Positions 44,900-57,343 of a stretch of 64,000 nt of DNA are shown piece by piece. The position numbers and the translations under genes are program-made. The stretch is from NCBI RefSeq assembly GCF_902506105.1, contig NZ_LR733303.1:744001-808000 (forward strand), in the 5' to 3' direction. The notes under the pieces are model-generated. The model had not been told where the DNA came from, did no database searches, and worked only from the letters and a program-made list of their open reading frames with translations. Source of the DNA: Aeromicrobium sp. 9AM. Its GTDB lineage: Bacteria > Actinomycetota > Actinomycetes > Propionibacteriales > Nocardioidaceae. Within the stretch, counting starts at the first letter, position 1. Each line of letters starts with the position of its first letter.

Positions 44900-46018
44900 T
44901 CACACCACCCCTAGCTCGCGGTAGCGCACGAGCGCGGCCGCGCCCGTGAGCACGAGCTCGTCGGCGAGCGGGGCCAGGCGGATCTGGACGCGCTGGGCGA
45001 CGAAAGGAAGGGTCTGGTGGGCGAGCGCGCTGCGTACGGCGTCGAGGAGCGGGCCCTCGAGCAGCTCGGCGGGACCGTAGAGCACCACGTCGGCGATCCC
45101 GAGGGTCGTGACGACCGGGGTCAGCACCGAGGCGAGCCGGGTGCCGACGTCGGCCCGCGCGGCGTCGCTGTCGAGCTGGCGCAGGGCAGGTGCGGCGAGG
45201 AACGTCTCGAGGCACCCGCGGTTGCCGCACGCGCACTGGCGACCCTCGGGGTCGACCACGACGTGGCCGATCTCGCCGGCCGACTGCAGGGGACCCGAGA
45301 GCGCGCGGCCGTCGATCATGACGCCGCCGCCGACGCCCTGGCCGATCGTGAGCAGCAGCAGTCCGCCGTCGTCACCCGCGCCGAACGCGCTCTCGGCGAC
45401 CGCTGCGACGTTGGCGTCGTTTCCTGCGTGCACGGGAAGGCCGATGCGGGTGGAGAGCTCGCCGGTGAGGTCGAGGTCGGTCCAGCCCAGGTTGGGTGCC
45501 AGGACGACGGTGCCGTCGCCGTCCACGATGCCCGGCGTGCCGATGCCGACGCCGAGGATCCGGCGGCTCGTCGCGTCGCGCAGGCGGATCGCGAGATCGG
45601 CGATCACCGAGAGGTCGTCGCCGCGGACGAAGGGGACCTGCTCGCGAGCCAGGATGTTGCCGTCGAGGTCGACCACACCGCCGGACAGCTGGCCGTCGGC
45701 GGACAGGTCGAGCGCGATCGTGACGGGGGCGTCCCCCGAGAGCCCGACCAGCGTTGCGGGCTTGCCCATGTGGGTGCCGGGCCTGGTGCCCAGCTCACTG
45801 ATGAACCCTTCGTCGATGAGCTCGGCCACCAGGTCGGAGATCGTGACCCGCGTCAGGGACGTCTCGCGGGCGAGGTCGGCACGGCTCCGCGCGCCGTCGT
45901 CGACGAGCTGCTGGAGGATCAGCGCGCGGTGATGCCGCCGGGTGTCGGCGGGGCGTACCTTGCCGACGGGTCGACGGCCGGCAGTGCTGCGCGTTCGGGC
46001 CTCATTGATCTGGGTCAC
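44900..46018 (-). CDS. ROK-family transcriptional regulator
   Basis: 372 residues. The N-terminal helix-turn-helix is RSRADLARETSLTRVTISDLVAELIDEGF (about residues 45-73). It is followed by a complete ROK domain: VGIGTPGIVDGDG, HAGNDANVAAVAES, and the Cys cluster CACGNRGCLETF. Such regulators (NagC/Mlc-like) bind a sugar or sugar phosphate and control uptake operons. Just upstream of the amino-sugar operon, it is its likely local regulator. The GTG at 46018 is chosen because AT-rich promoter sequence begins immediately before it. Confidence 0.9.
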   Translation of the reverse strand: MTQINEARTRSTAGRRPVGKVRPADTRRHHRALILQQLVDDGARSRADLARETSLTRVTISDLVAELIDEGFISELGTRPGTHMGKPATLVGLSGDAPVTIALDLSADGQLSGGVVDLDGNILAREQVPFVRGDDLSVIADLAIRLRDATSRRILGVGIGTPGIVDGDGTVVLAPNLGWTDLDLTGELSTRIGLPVHAGNDANVAAVAESAFGAGDDGGLLLLTIGQGVGGGVMIDGRALSGPLQSAGEIGHVVVDPEGRQCACGNRGCLETFLAAPALRQLDSDAARADVGTRLASVLTPVVTTLGIADVVLYGPAELLEGPLLDAVRSALAHQTLPFVAQRVQIRLAPLADELVLTGAAALVRYRELGVV

Positions 46019-46040
46019 ATAGTTAATAAAGCGTACTAAC
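46019..46040 (-). promoter_or_regulatory. AT-rich promoter/operator of the ROK regulator
   Basis: The 22 bases before the GTG read, on the minus strand, GTTAGTACGCTTTATTAAC plus TAT. TATTAA is a -10-like hexamer only a few bases from the start codon. The ends GTTAGTA and TTAACTA form an imperfect inverted repeat, so autoregulation is plausible. The remaining bases to 46123 show no gene. Confidence 0.45.
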
Positions 46041-46208
46041 AAAGTCGGGGTCAAGGGATTCCGGCAAGAAAAGCGGGGAATGCCTCAGCAGCGCCCGCCG
46101 CTGGGCGTGATTTCCCGGCCGACTAAAGTGGGTCGAACCCTCGGGCGTACGTCATCACGATGACTGCACAGGCCCGCCGACACCCAGCCGGATTGGAAAC
46201 ACCTCCCC

Positions 46209-47594
<1,386 letters not shown>

Positions 47595-47619
47595 TCCGCT
47601 GGTGAGCGACAATCGGCAC

Positions 47620-48207
47620 GTGTCGCCAACCAAGATCGTTGCTGCCGTTGCGTCAGTCCTGCTCGTCGCAGGCTGCTCGGGGTCGTCGGACGGCGGTGAC
47701 AAGAAGTCCGACGCCGTGCCGGTGCCCAAGGGCTTCGACCTGCCTGCTGGGGTCACGCTGACCAAGGGCGGCACGACGCTGACCGAGGACAAGCCGGCGA
47801 GCGTGATCTACCAGGTCGGCGACAAGGCGGCCAGCGCGATCACGGTGACCGTGTCGTCGGTGCGCAAAGGCTCGATCAAGCGAGACTTCGCGTTCTTCTC
47901 CCTCGACGACGAGAGCAAGGCATCGAGCCCGTTCTACGTCGACATCACGGTCAAGAACGAGGGCCCCGCGGGGCTCGGTGGTGCGGCGCTCCCGATCTAC
48001 GCGCACGACTCCAGCAACACCAACCTGCCGGCCAACCAGATCGTCGGCACGTTCAACCCGTGCCCCCGCCCGACGCTGCCCAAGACCTTCCTGCCCGGCT
48101 CCACTGCCAAGCTCTGCCTCGTCTACCTGGTCCCCAAGGGCAAGGCCCTGCAATCGGTCGACCTGCAGACCGGTTCAGCCAAGGACGCCATCACCTGGAC
48201 GCCATAG
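47620..48207 (+). CDS. Secreted lipoprotein with DUF4352-like beta domain
   Basis: 195 residues from the GTG at 47620; a GTG at 47602 would add six. The signal ends LLVAGC (Cys19). A low-complexity linker is followed by a beta-sandwich of about 150 residues, including FYVDITVKNEGPAGLGGAALPIYAHD, that recalls the telokin-like DUF4352 domain of actinobacterial lipoproteins. Two mature cysteines (FNPCPRP, KLCLVY) could form a disulfide. GACAAT at 47608-47613 ends six bases before the chosen GTG, consistent with a leaderless transcript. Function unknown. Confidence 0.72.
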   Translation: MSPTKIVAAVASVLLVAGCSGSSDGGDKKSDAVPVPKGFDLPAGVTLTKGGTTLTEDKPASVIYQVGDKAASAITVTVSSVRKGSIKRDFAFFSLDDESKASSPFYVDITVKNEGPAGLGGAALPIYAHDSSNTNLPANQIVGTFNPCPRPTLPKTFLPGSTAKLCLVYLVPKGKALQSVDLQTGSAKDAITWTP

Positions 48208-48538
48208 GACCGTGCTGGACTCGCTGCGGAAGGACGCGGTGAGGGATGCAGGCTTGCTGGTGCCATCGCGGTGAGGTGTTGAGCCTGCTGCGGGAGGGCG
48301 CCGAGCTCAGGGGTCCGTTATGGCCCGTCGACGAGCCGGCGACGCGGCGCGAGACGACGACGTTGCGACGCTTGTCGATGGGCGATAACTGACCCGTGAG
48401 CGCTGGTGAGCGCCTGGCGCCGTGAGGTGAAGGCGCGAACGCCGGGAGGCCGAACCACCGAATCGCATGACACCTGTCATGGGGGACTCGTGACCGAAGG
48501 TCGAGGGTCGAGGCCTCGAAACCGCAGACAGTGAAGGC
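48208..48538. other. 331-bp intergenic region with repeat remnant and operator
   Basis: No convincing gene is present. Several CGGTGAG-type short repeats occur. GAGGCCTCGAAACC near 48510-48523 matches the end of the 43.5-kb repeat family. A 16-bp palindrome (48466-48481) lies 57 bases before the ABC gene and is listed separately. Confidence 0.5.
48466..48481. promoter_or_regulatory. Palindrome upstream of the ABC/two-component operon
   Basis: CATGACA-CC-TGTCATG is a perfect inverted repeat with 7-bp arms. It is the best candidate binding site for the response regulator encoded by the last gene of this operon. No clear -35/-10 can be assigned nearby. Confidence 0.5.
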
Positions 48539-49458
<920 letters not shown>

Positions 49459-49462
<4 letters not shown>

Positions 49463-50238
49463 CCACCATGGCAACCACGCGTACGATCCCGCCGCTCGGC
49501 GGCTTCTCACCGGCGTTCCTGCGCCTGGAGTTCCGCCGCATGCTGCGCAACCGCCGGTCGGTGATCTTCACCTTGATCATGCCGAGCGCGTTCTTCCTGC
49601 TGTTCGGCACCGACGGCAAGTACAAGACCGAGTCGGCGGGCCACGGCAACGTCACCGCGTACGTGATGGTCAGCATGGCTGTGTACGGAGCGATGATCGC
49701 GACGACCAGCGGCGGCGCGATGGTCGCGACGGAGCGCGCTCTCGGCTGGAGTCGTCAGCTGCGGCTGACCCCGTTGCAGCCGGTGGCGTACGTCGCGGTC
49801 AAGGTCGCGGTCGCGATGACGATGGGCCTGGCGGCGATCGTCGCCGTGTTCATCGTCGGTGACCTCTCAGGCGCCGAGCTGCCGTTCGGAAGGCTCTTGC
49901 TGTGCGGCGTGCTCGGCTGGCTGTGCACGCTGGTGTTCGCGGCGTTCGGGCTGTTCATGGGCTACCTGCTGCCGAGCGAGAACGTCATGCAGCTGCTCGG
50001 TCCTTCATTGGCGCTGCTGTCCTTCGCCGGCGGGTTGTTCGTGCCGCTCAACCAGATGAGCGACGTCTTCGCCGACATCGCCAAGTTCACCCCCGCGTAC
50101 GGCGTCGGTGTCATCGCCCGCTGGCCGATGGAGCACGACGGCAACGTCGCTCTCGCCGTCGTCAACGTCCTGGCCTGGGTCGCGATCTTCGTCGGCGGTG
50201 CGGCGTGGCGGATGAGCAAGGACACGAAGCGAGTCTGA
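49459..50238 (+). CDS. ABC-2 type exporter, permease
   Basis: 259 residues, six helices. PAFLRLEFRRMLRNRRSVIFTLIMPSAFFLLFG opens the protein, and GWSRQLRLTPLQPVAYVAVKVAVAM is the ABC-2 coupling helix region. LLSFAGGLFVPLNQMSDVFADIAKFTPAYG is a typical ABC-2 late motif. The start overlaps the ATPase stop and the stop overlaps the kinase start (TGATG). Confidence 0.92.
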
Positions 50239-51356
50239 TGACTAGCCTTGGCCCCGTGGCCACACACGACACCGACCCCCAGGACCGCGCCCGCTTCGGG
50301 CGCCTCCTGGGGGCCGGTATCTGGCTGTTCTTCCTCGGCAACCCGTTGGGGGCCCTGTTCCGGAACGACAACCAGCTCGAGCGCTACAGCGGTGTCGTCG
50401 CTCTGGTCGTGTTCGTCCCGGTCTACCTCTACGGTCTGGGCCAGATCCCGCGGTTCCACATCGAGCGCAGGTACCTCGCCGCCTGGACGTACGTCTCGGT
50501 GCTGCTGGCCTGCTTCGCCGTCACGATTCCCGGCGCCGGCGACCAGTCGATGACGTGCCTGGTGTTCATCTCGGCCTTGGCTGTGGCGATCCTGCCCAAG
50601 TGGCAGGCGGGCGGGGTGGTCGTCGTGACGTTCGCGGCGATCACCGCGGCCGGCTTCTGGGTCGACGGCTGGTCGGCGCACGGCAACAACTTCGCGGTGC
50701 TCCTGGCCGCAGCGGCTGTGTGGTCGTTCCGCCTCGCCTGGCAGCGCCAGGCCAAGCTCATGGCGGCCGAGCGCGATCTTTCCGAGCTGGCCGTCGAGGA
50801 GGAGCGCGCCCGCATCGCCCGAGACCTGCACGACATCCTGGGCCACTCCCTGACGGTCATCTCGGTCAAGGCCGAGCTCGCCGAGCGGCTGTTCGACGAC
50901 GATCCCGTACGCGCGAAGGCGGAGCTCGAGGACCTGCAGCGGCTCTCCCGCGACGCACTGGCCGACGTACGTTCGACCGCCCAGGGCATCCGCGGCATCT
51001 CGTTGCCGGGTGAGATCGCGTCCGCACGCATGGCGCTGGAGTCGGCCGGGATCGAGCCGCTGCTGCCGACCGTTGCCGACGAGGTGCCGTCGAGGTGGCG
51101 CGAGCTGTTCGCCTGGACATTGCGCGAGGGCGTCACCAACGTCATCCGGCACAGCGAGGCGTCGACGTGCGAGGTCGAGCTCGACGCCGATCGCATCCGC
51201 GTGACCGACGACGGTCGCGGACCCTGCCCCGACGACGGCAGCGGCAACGGTCTCGAGGGGTTGCGACAGCGTGCCCGGCTCGCCGGGGCGACTGTGACGA
51301 CCAGCGCCGGCCCTGGTGAACGCGGCTTCTCGTTGACGGTGACGGTGCCGGCATGA
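50238..51356 (+). CDS. Sensor histidine kinase (DesK/NarL-type)
   Basis: 372 residues. About five to six N-terminal membrane helices (residues 25-165) form a DesK-like sensor without a large external domain. The HisKA_3 phosphoacceptor is His198 in ARDLHDILGHSLTV. The ATPase domain is recognisable from LREGVTNVIRHSEAS, VTDDGRGPC and GNGLEGLRQRARLAGA. It probably senses membrane state or the exporter's substrate. It overlaps the regulator gene by 4 bp. Confidence 0.92.
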   Translation: MTSLGPVATHDTDPQDRARFGRLLGAGIWLFFLGNPLGALFRNDNQLERYSGVVALVVFVPVYLYGLGQIPRFHIERRYLAAWTYVSVLLACFAVTIPGAGDQSMTCLVFISALAVAILPKWQAGGVVVVTFAAITAAGFWVDGWSAHGNNFAVLLAAAAVWSFRLAWQRQAKLMAAERDLSELAVEEERARIARDLHDILGHSLTVISVKAELAERLFDDDPVRAKAELEDLQRLSRDALADVRSTAQGIRGISLPGEIASARMALESAGIEPLLPTVADEVPSRWRELFAWTLREGVTNVIRHSEASTCEVELDADRIRVTDDGRGPCPDDGSGNGLEGLRQRARLAGATVTTSAGPGERGFSLTVTVPA

Positions 51357-51967
51357 TCCGCCTGCTGCTGGCCGACGACCAGGCACTCGTGCGCGGTGCC
51401 CTCGCAGCGTTGCTCCAGCTCGAGGACGACCTCGAGGTCGTGGCCGAGGTGTCCCGCGGCGACGAGGTCGTCGACGCGGCTCGCGAGAGCACACCTGATG
51501 TCGCGCTGCTCGATGTCGAGATGCCCGGCATCGACGGTCTCGCGGCAGCACGCCTGCTGCGGGATGCCGTGCCGACGTGCCGCGTCCTGATGGTGACGAC
51601 GTTCGGGCGGCCGGGCTACCTCAAGCAGGCGATGTCGGCGGGCGCGAGTGGATTCGTCGTCAAGGACACCCCGGCCAGGCAGCTCGCCGACGCGGTCCGC
51701 AGGGTGCACAGCGGACTGCGGGTCGTCGACCCGACACTCGCCGCCGAGTCGCTGACCCAGGGCGACTCGCCGTTGACCGAGCGTGAGGCTGACGTGCTGC
51801 AGGCCGCACGGAGCGGTGGCACGGTCGCCGTGATCGCCAAGACGCTGTTCCTGTCCGAGGGCACGGTGCGCAACCACCTGTCCAGCGCGATCGGCAAGAC
51901 CGGCGCCCGTACGCGCGCCGAAGCCGTACGCGTCGCCGTCGACAACGGCTGGCTCCTCCCGCACTGA
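51353..51967 (+). CDS. Response regulator (NarL/DesR family)
   Basis: 204 residues. The receiver has Asp54 as phosphorylation site in VALLDVEMPGIDG, with acidic pocket LLADDQALVRG and Lys in GFVVKDTPARQL. The C-terminal LuxR-type HTH reads PLTEREADVLQAARSGG and LSEGTVRNHLSSAIGKTG. As the last gene of the ABC/kinase operon it likely controls that operon through the palindrome at 48466-48481. Confidence 0.93.
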   Translation: MIRLLLADDQALVRGALAALLQLEDDLEVVAEVSRGDEVVDAARESTPDVALLDVEMPGIDGLAAARLLRDAVPTCRVLMVTTFGRPGYLKQAMSAGASGFVVKDTPARQLADAVRRVHSGLRVVDPTLAAESLTQGDSPLTEREADVLQAARSGGTVAVIAKTLFLSEGTVRNHLSSAIGKTGARTRAEAVRVAVDNGWLLPH

Positions 51968-51973
51968 CCCGTC

Positions 51974-52057
51974 GGGCGGTGACCTAGCGCCCAAGCAGAT
52001 CGAGGGGCGGTGACTTAGGGCCCAAGAGGTCGGCGCAGGTGGGCCCTAAGTCACCGC
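51974..52057. repeat. Hairpin and partial direct repeat upstream of dusB
   Basis: GCGGTGACTTAGGGCCCA (52007-52024) pairs over 18 bp with its complement at 52040-52057. A diverged copy of the left arm, GGCGGTGACCTAGCGCCCAAG, lies at 51975-51995. It follows the response regulator by a few bases and may end that transcript. The 15-base loop contains no T tract. Confidence 0.7.
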
Positions 52058-52093
52058 TTCGGGGTTAGGAGGAGGCCTGAGACAATGGGTGGC

Positions 52094-53236
52094 ATGTCCA
52101 CCGCCACGCTGCCGCGCACGCTCCGGCTCGGGGACCTCGAGGTCCCCAACCCGGTCGTGCTCGCGCCCATGGCGGGTGTGACGAATGCGGCGTTCCGTCA
52201 GCTGTGCGCCGAGCAGGGCGCCGGCCTGTACGTCTGCGAGATGATCACCTCTCGAGGCATCGTCGAGGGCGACAAGACGAGCCTCGCGATGCTCACCTTC
52301 GCCGCCAACGAGACCTTCCGATCGGTGCAGCTCTACGGCATCGACCCGCACACGATCGGCCGGGCCGTCGAGATCCTGTGCGCCGACCACGGCGTCGACC
52401 ACGTCGACCTCAACTTCGGCTGCCCGGTCCCCAAGGTGACGCGCAAGGGCGGGGGAGCCGCACTGCCCTGGAAGGACACCCTCCTCGGCGAGATCCTCAC
52501 AGCCTCGGTGAAGGCCGCGAGCCCGTACGGCGTGCCGGTCACGATGAAGACCCGAAAGGGCATCGACGACGACCACCTGACCTACCTCGATGCCGGTCGC
52601 ATCGCGCAGGACACCGGGTGCGCCGCGATCGCGCTGCACGGGCGTACCGCGGTGCAGCACTACTCGGGCCGCGCCGACTGGCAGTCGATCGCCGAGCTCA
52701 AGGCTGCGGTCGACATCCCCGTGCTCGGCAACGGTGACATCTGGGAGGCCGCCGACGCGATCCGCATGGTCGAGGAGACCGGTTGCGACGGTGTCGTGGT
52801 GGGGCGTGGCTGCCTCGGCCGTCCCTGGCTGTTCCGTGACCTCGCCGCGGCGTTCGCCGGCGAGCAGGTCGTGGAGCTGCCGACGCTGGGCGAGGTCGCC
52901 GGGGTCATGCGCCGGCACGCCGAGCTGCTCGGCGACCTGATGGGCGAGGAGCGCGGCTGCATCGAGTTCCGCAAGCACATTGCTTGGTACCTCAAGGGAT
53001 TTGCTGCCGGCAAGGACGTACGCAGCCGGCTCGGCATGGTGTCGTCGTACGCCGACCTCGACGACCTCCTCGGCCGGCTCGACCCGACGGAGTCCTACCC
53101 GCTCCACGAGCTCGGCACGCCCCGCGGCAGGCAGGGCACGCCCAAGAAGGTGTCGGTGCCTGACGGCTGGCTCGACTCGCGAGACATCGTCGTGCCGATG
53201 GATCCCGACGCCGAGGACGGCACCTCAGGCGGCTGA
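52094..53236 (+). CDS. dusB: tRNA-dihydrouridine synthase
   Basis: 380 residues. The FMN barrel begins LEVPNPVVLAPMAGVTNAAFR. LNFGCPVPKVTRKGGGAALPW holds the catalytic Cys, ALHGRTAVQHYSGRADW the phosphate-binding His-Gly-Arg, and GNGDIWEAADA plus VVVGRGCLGRPWLF the FMN phosphate loop. It reduces a uridine in the tRNA D-loop. The choice of DusB over other Dus types rests on overall similarity. GACAAT (52081-52086) ends seven bases before the ATG at 52094, favouring this start over the ATG at 52085. Confidence 0.92.
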   Translation: MSTATLPRTLRLGDLEVPNPVVLAPMAGVTNAAFRQLCAEQGAGLYVCEMITSRGIVEGDKTSLAMLTFAANETFRSVQLYGIDPHTIGRAVEILCADHGVDHVDLNFGCPVPKVTRKGGGAALPWKDTLLGEILTASVKAASPYGVPVTMKTRKGIDDDHLTYLDAGRIAQDTGCAAIALHGRTAVQHYSGRADWQSIAELKAAVDIPVLGNGDIWEAADAIRMVEETGCDGVVVGRGCLGRPWLFRDLAAAFAGEQVVELPTLGEVAGVMRRHAELLGDLMGEERGCIEFRKHIAWYLKGFAAGKDVRSRLGMVSSYADLDDLLGRLDPTESYPLHELGTPRGRQGTPKKVSVPDGWLDSRDIVVPMDPDAEDGTSGG

Positions 53237-53242
53237 GTCTCC

Positions 53243-53307
53243 CCGAGATTTGGAGTCAGATGCACCACCGAAGCTGTTCGCGTGGTGCATCGCGATCCAA
53301 ATCTCGG
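53243..53307. terminator. Double-stem hairpin between convergent genes
   Basis: CCGAGATTTGGA (53243-53254) pairs with TCCAAATCTCGG (53296-53307), and inside it TGCACCAC (53261-53268) pairs with GTGGTGCA (53282-53289). It separates dusB from the PH-domain gene and could end both transcripts. Confidence 0.75.
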
Positions 53308-53311
53308 TGCG

Positions 53312-54628
53312 TTAGGCCCGAGCTGCGCGAGCGCGGTCGAGCTGGGCCAGCACGATCGCTCGGGCGTCGCGCTCGTCGAGGTTGCGGCCGTCGGCATCGA
53401 CGGGGCCCTGTGGCGTGTGCACCTCGATCGTCGCGAGTCGTCGGCGGCGCTGCAGTGGTCCCTGCCGCAGCTCGACGGACTGCGTCTTGTGGTGCGGGAC
53501 GATGCTGGTCGTGCGCTCGATCCAGCCCTCGCGGGCCACGAACGTACGCTCGTTGGCGCCGACCCATCGATAGCGCCAGCCGATCGGGGCGAACATGCGC
53601 GAACGCTTGGGCGCCGCGGTCTGCGGCACGTCGTCGACGGCCGATCCCGGGATGAGCTCGGCGATCACGGCATCGGCCAGGATCCGGTCGGAGATCGGCA
53701 GCAGGATCGACGACGAGTCGACCCCTTCGTCGTCACCGTGCGCGGCATAGCCGGCGATGTCGACCTCGAGCCGCAGCCAGCCGAACCTGCGCCACACGAA
53801 CGGCTCCTTGATCGCGATGCCTTGGACCCGCGAGAACGGGATGGTCTGGGACGTACGCGACAGCAGCCCACGCTCGATGCGCAGACCACCTTGACCGCGG
53901 GACAGGGTGAAGTCCCACTGCTGCAGGATCCGCTTCGCGATGATCTGCGCGAGCCACGTGCCGAGCGGGATGATGCCGCCAAGCGCGACGACGAACTCGC
54001 CGAACCAGATCGCGCCGACGATCAGCACGATCGAGCCGATGGCAGCGAAGAGGAAGTCCAGCGAGAGCACCGTGCCGATCATGACGCGCTCGGGCGGCAC
54101 CACCGTGATGATCGTGCGCTGCTCCTCGACCGCTTCGCCCTCGTGCGTCTCACCGTGTGCTCGCGCCAGCAGCACCCGGCGCAGGTCGCGCGCATCGGCG
54201 AGGGCGAGGAAGCGCAACGACGTACGCGAGTCCTTGCCGCCGGCCATCTCGATCCGCAGCTCGGCGAGGCCGAAGACGCGGGCGACGAGTGGCTCGGCGA
54301 TGTCGACGGACTGGATGCGTTCGTACGGGATGCGGCGTGACGCCTTGGTGACGATGCCGCTGTTGATGCGCAGCTCGGTGCCGTCGATGACGTAGCGGGT
54401 GAAACGCCAGCTCAAGTAGCCGACCAGCATCCCGACGACGAGCCCACCGCCGAGGGAAATCACCAGGCTGAGCACCGCGCTCATGTCGCCCCAGCCGTCG
54501 CCGGTGAAGATCGAGCTGATCAGGCCGAACGACGCTGCGGCGGCCCACAGTGCGCCCTGGACGACCGACGTCAGTGGATGCGTACGGACGCCGACGGCCT
54601 CCGGCTGGACGTCAGACACCGGCACCAT
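53312..54628 (-). CDS. Bacterial-PH domain membrane protein, YdbT-like
   Basis: 438 residues. Three bacterial PH-like (DUF304) units are visible: RYVIDGTELRINSGIVTKASRRIPYERIQ at about 80, DFTLSRGQGGLRIERGLLSRTSQTIPFSRVQ at about 240, and a third near FVAREGWIERTTSIVPHHKTQ at about 370. Two pairs of membrane helices lie between them. The repeated pattern of a basic I-P-x-x-x-(I/V)-Q strand is diagnostic. YdbS/YdbT pairs are linked to envelope stress in Bacillus; the function here is unknown. A GTG at 54619 is an alternative start. Confidence 0.85.
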   Translation of the reverse strand: MVPVSDVQPEAVGVRTHPLTSVVQGALWAAAASFGLISSIFTGDGWGDMSAVLSLVISLGGGLVVGMLVGYLSWRFTRYVIDGTELRINSGIVTKASRRIPYERIQSVDIAEPLVARVFGLAELRIEMAGGKDSRTSLRFLALADARDLRRVLLARAHGETHEGEAVEEQRTIITVVPPERVMIGTVLSLDFLFAAIGSIVLIVGAIWFGEFVVALGGIIPLGTWLAQIIAKRILQQWDFTLSRGQGGLRIERGLLSRTSQTIPFSRVQGIAIKEPFVWRRFGWLRLEVDIAGYAAHGDDEGVDSSSILLPISDRILADAVIAELIPGSAVDDVPQTAAPKRSRMFAPIGWRYRWVGANERTFVAREGWIERTTSIVPHHKTQSVELRQGPLQRRRRLATIEVHTPQGPVDADGRNLDERDARAIVLAQLDRARAARA

Positions 54629-55103
54629 GGGCCTCGCCGAGCTCCGTCAAGCGGTTGCGCAGCCGCGTCGCCTCGGCTGCCGGCAGGCCCGGTATGTCCG
54701 CCGCGGTCTCGGCGCTCGCGGTGTGCAGCGTGACGGTGGCGACGCCGTACGCCCGGGCGAGCGGCCCGGCCTCGACGTCGACGAACTGCATGCGTCCATA
54801 GGGGATCGCGACGAGGCGCTTGAACATCACGCCGCTCGTCACGAGCAGGTCGTCGTCGTTCTCCGTGTAGCCCCAGCTGCGCTGGTTGCGACCCGCCCAC
54901 GCCCAACCCCACACCGCGCCGACGAGCGCGAGCGCGATCAGCAGTGCGCCGATCCACCGGAGGTCGGAGAGCATGAGGAGCAGCAGGACGCCGGCAAGGG
55001 CGATCACGCTGACCGGGATCAGGATCAGGATGCGCCGGATCGTCGCGAGCTTGGGCGAGACGCGCTGCCAGGTGCCTGACGGGGGAGTGAAGAGTTCGTC
55101 CAC
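54612..55103 (-). CDS. Bacterial-PH domain membrane protein, YdbS-like
   Basis: 163 residues. Two membrane helices (about residues 25-70) precede one bacterial PH domain: DDDLLVTSGVMFKRLVAIPYGRMQFVDV and then LARAYGVATVTLHTAS. This is the single-PH partner of the YdbT-like gene that follows with a 17-bp overlap. The two proteins probably form a membrane complex. It starts with GTG. Confidence 0.87.
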   Translation of the reverse strand: MDELFTPPSGTWQRVSPKLATIRRILILIPVSVIALAGVLLLLMLSDLRWIGALLIALALVGAVWGWAWAGRNQRSWGYTENDDDLLVTSGVMFKRLVAIPYGRMQFVDVEAGPLARAYGVATVTLHTASAETAADIPGLPAAEATRLRNRLTELGEAHGAGV

Positions 55104-55160
55104 GTCGCGACCTTACGCGGAGCGCCCGCCGTACGTGTGCACGGCGGGCGCTCCGGTCGA

Positions 55161-56465
<1,305 letters not shown>

Positions 56466-56500
56466 CTTGATTTCCCCTCGGTGTTGGTGGTGCTGCGGAC

Positions 56501-57226
56501 TCAACGTGCGGACGGGCCTCGTTGGAGGCTCATCGACAACTGGTAGCGATCGCCGCGATAGCGGCTGATCGTCTGTTCGACGGGACCGTTCGTCGACGAC
56601 GCGACGCGGTCGAAGACCATGACGGGCGCGGTCTCGGCGACCTCGAGCAGGTGGGCGTACGTATGGCCGGCCTGCTCGGCCCACGCGGTCTGCTGGGCGT
56701 CGGTGATCACGAGGCCGTACGTCGCCTCGAGGACCGCGTAGATCGAGCCGCTCAGGTCCTCGTCGCCGAGCGCCGGGAACAGGTCGTGTGGGTACCAGCT
56801 GATCTCGTGCGCCATCGGCTCGTCGTCGGCCAGGCGCAGGCGCTCGATCTCCCAGAGCTGGTCGCCGGGACTCCGGCCGAGCACCTTGGCGGTCGCCTCG
56901 CCGGCCGCGACGACGGCACACGAGAGCACCTCGGTGCTGGGCCGGTGGCCGCGCTGTCGCATGTCCTGCGTGAACGATGCGAGGTGCAGGTTGCTCTCGA
57001 CACGCGGCCGGGTGACGACGGTCCCGCGGCCCGGCACCGTCGTCAGTCGCCCTTCGTTGACGAGGCTGCTGATCGCGGCGCGGACCGTCGCCCGGCTGAC
57101 GTCGTAGCGCGTCGTCAGGTCGCGCTCGGACGGGATCATCGCGCCGGGCTGGAGCTCCTCGTCGATCGTCTTCAGCAGGGCGGCGCGAAGCTGCGCGTGC
57201 TTCGGCAGCAGGCTGTCGTTCAGCAC
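56501..57226 (-). CDS. GntR-family regulator of amino-sugar metabolism (NagR/DasR-like)
   Basis: 241 residues. The N-terminal winged helix contains MIPSERDLTTRYDVSRATVRAAIS. The C-terminal UTRA (HutC-type) effector domain includes SPGDQLWEIERLRLADDEPM and AGHTYAHLLEV. Relatives bind GlcN-6-P or GlcNAc-6-P and repress nag genes. The protein lies between nagE-type EIIC and nagA with a palindrome just upstream. GTG at 57226 has AGGAG seven bases before it. It probably controls both divergent arms and itself. Confidence 0.9.
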   Translation of the reverse strand: MLNDSLLPKHAQLRAALLKTIDEELQPGAMIPSERDLTTRYDVSRATVRAAISSLVNEGRLTTVPGRGTVVTRPRVESNLHLASFTQDMRQRGHRPSTEVLSCAVVAAGEATAKVLGRSPGDQLWEIERLRLADDEPMAHEISWYPHDLFPALGDEDLSGSIYAVLEATYGLVITDAQQTAWAEQAGHTYAHLLEVAETAPVMVFDRVASSTNGPVEQTISRYRGDRYQLSMSLQRGPSAR

Positions 57227-57257
57227 GATCAGCTCCTCTCGACGGGTGCCCGAACCG

Positions 57258-57281
57258 CTGGTACGATCCGGTACGTACCAG
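57258..57281. promoter_or_regulatory. Candidate NagR operator between nagR and nagA
   Basis: CTGGTAC (57258-57264) and GTACCAG (57275-57281) are perfect arms of a 24-bp element. Within it GGTACGTACC (57270-57279) is a second perfect palindrome. The half-site resembles the dre motif ACTGGTCTAGACCAGT of DasR. Its position suits control of both directions. Confidence 0.65.
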
Positions 57282-57343
57282 TGAGGATGGACGCGAATCG
57301 CCCGGCATGTCAACCCCTACGCACACGAATCGAGGCCCAGACG

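Noticed and set aside
46019..46208. T-box riboswitch upstream of glyS
   Set aside because: I looked for the conserved T-box core and a terminator/anti-terminator pair and found neither.
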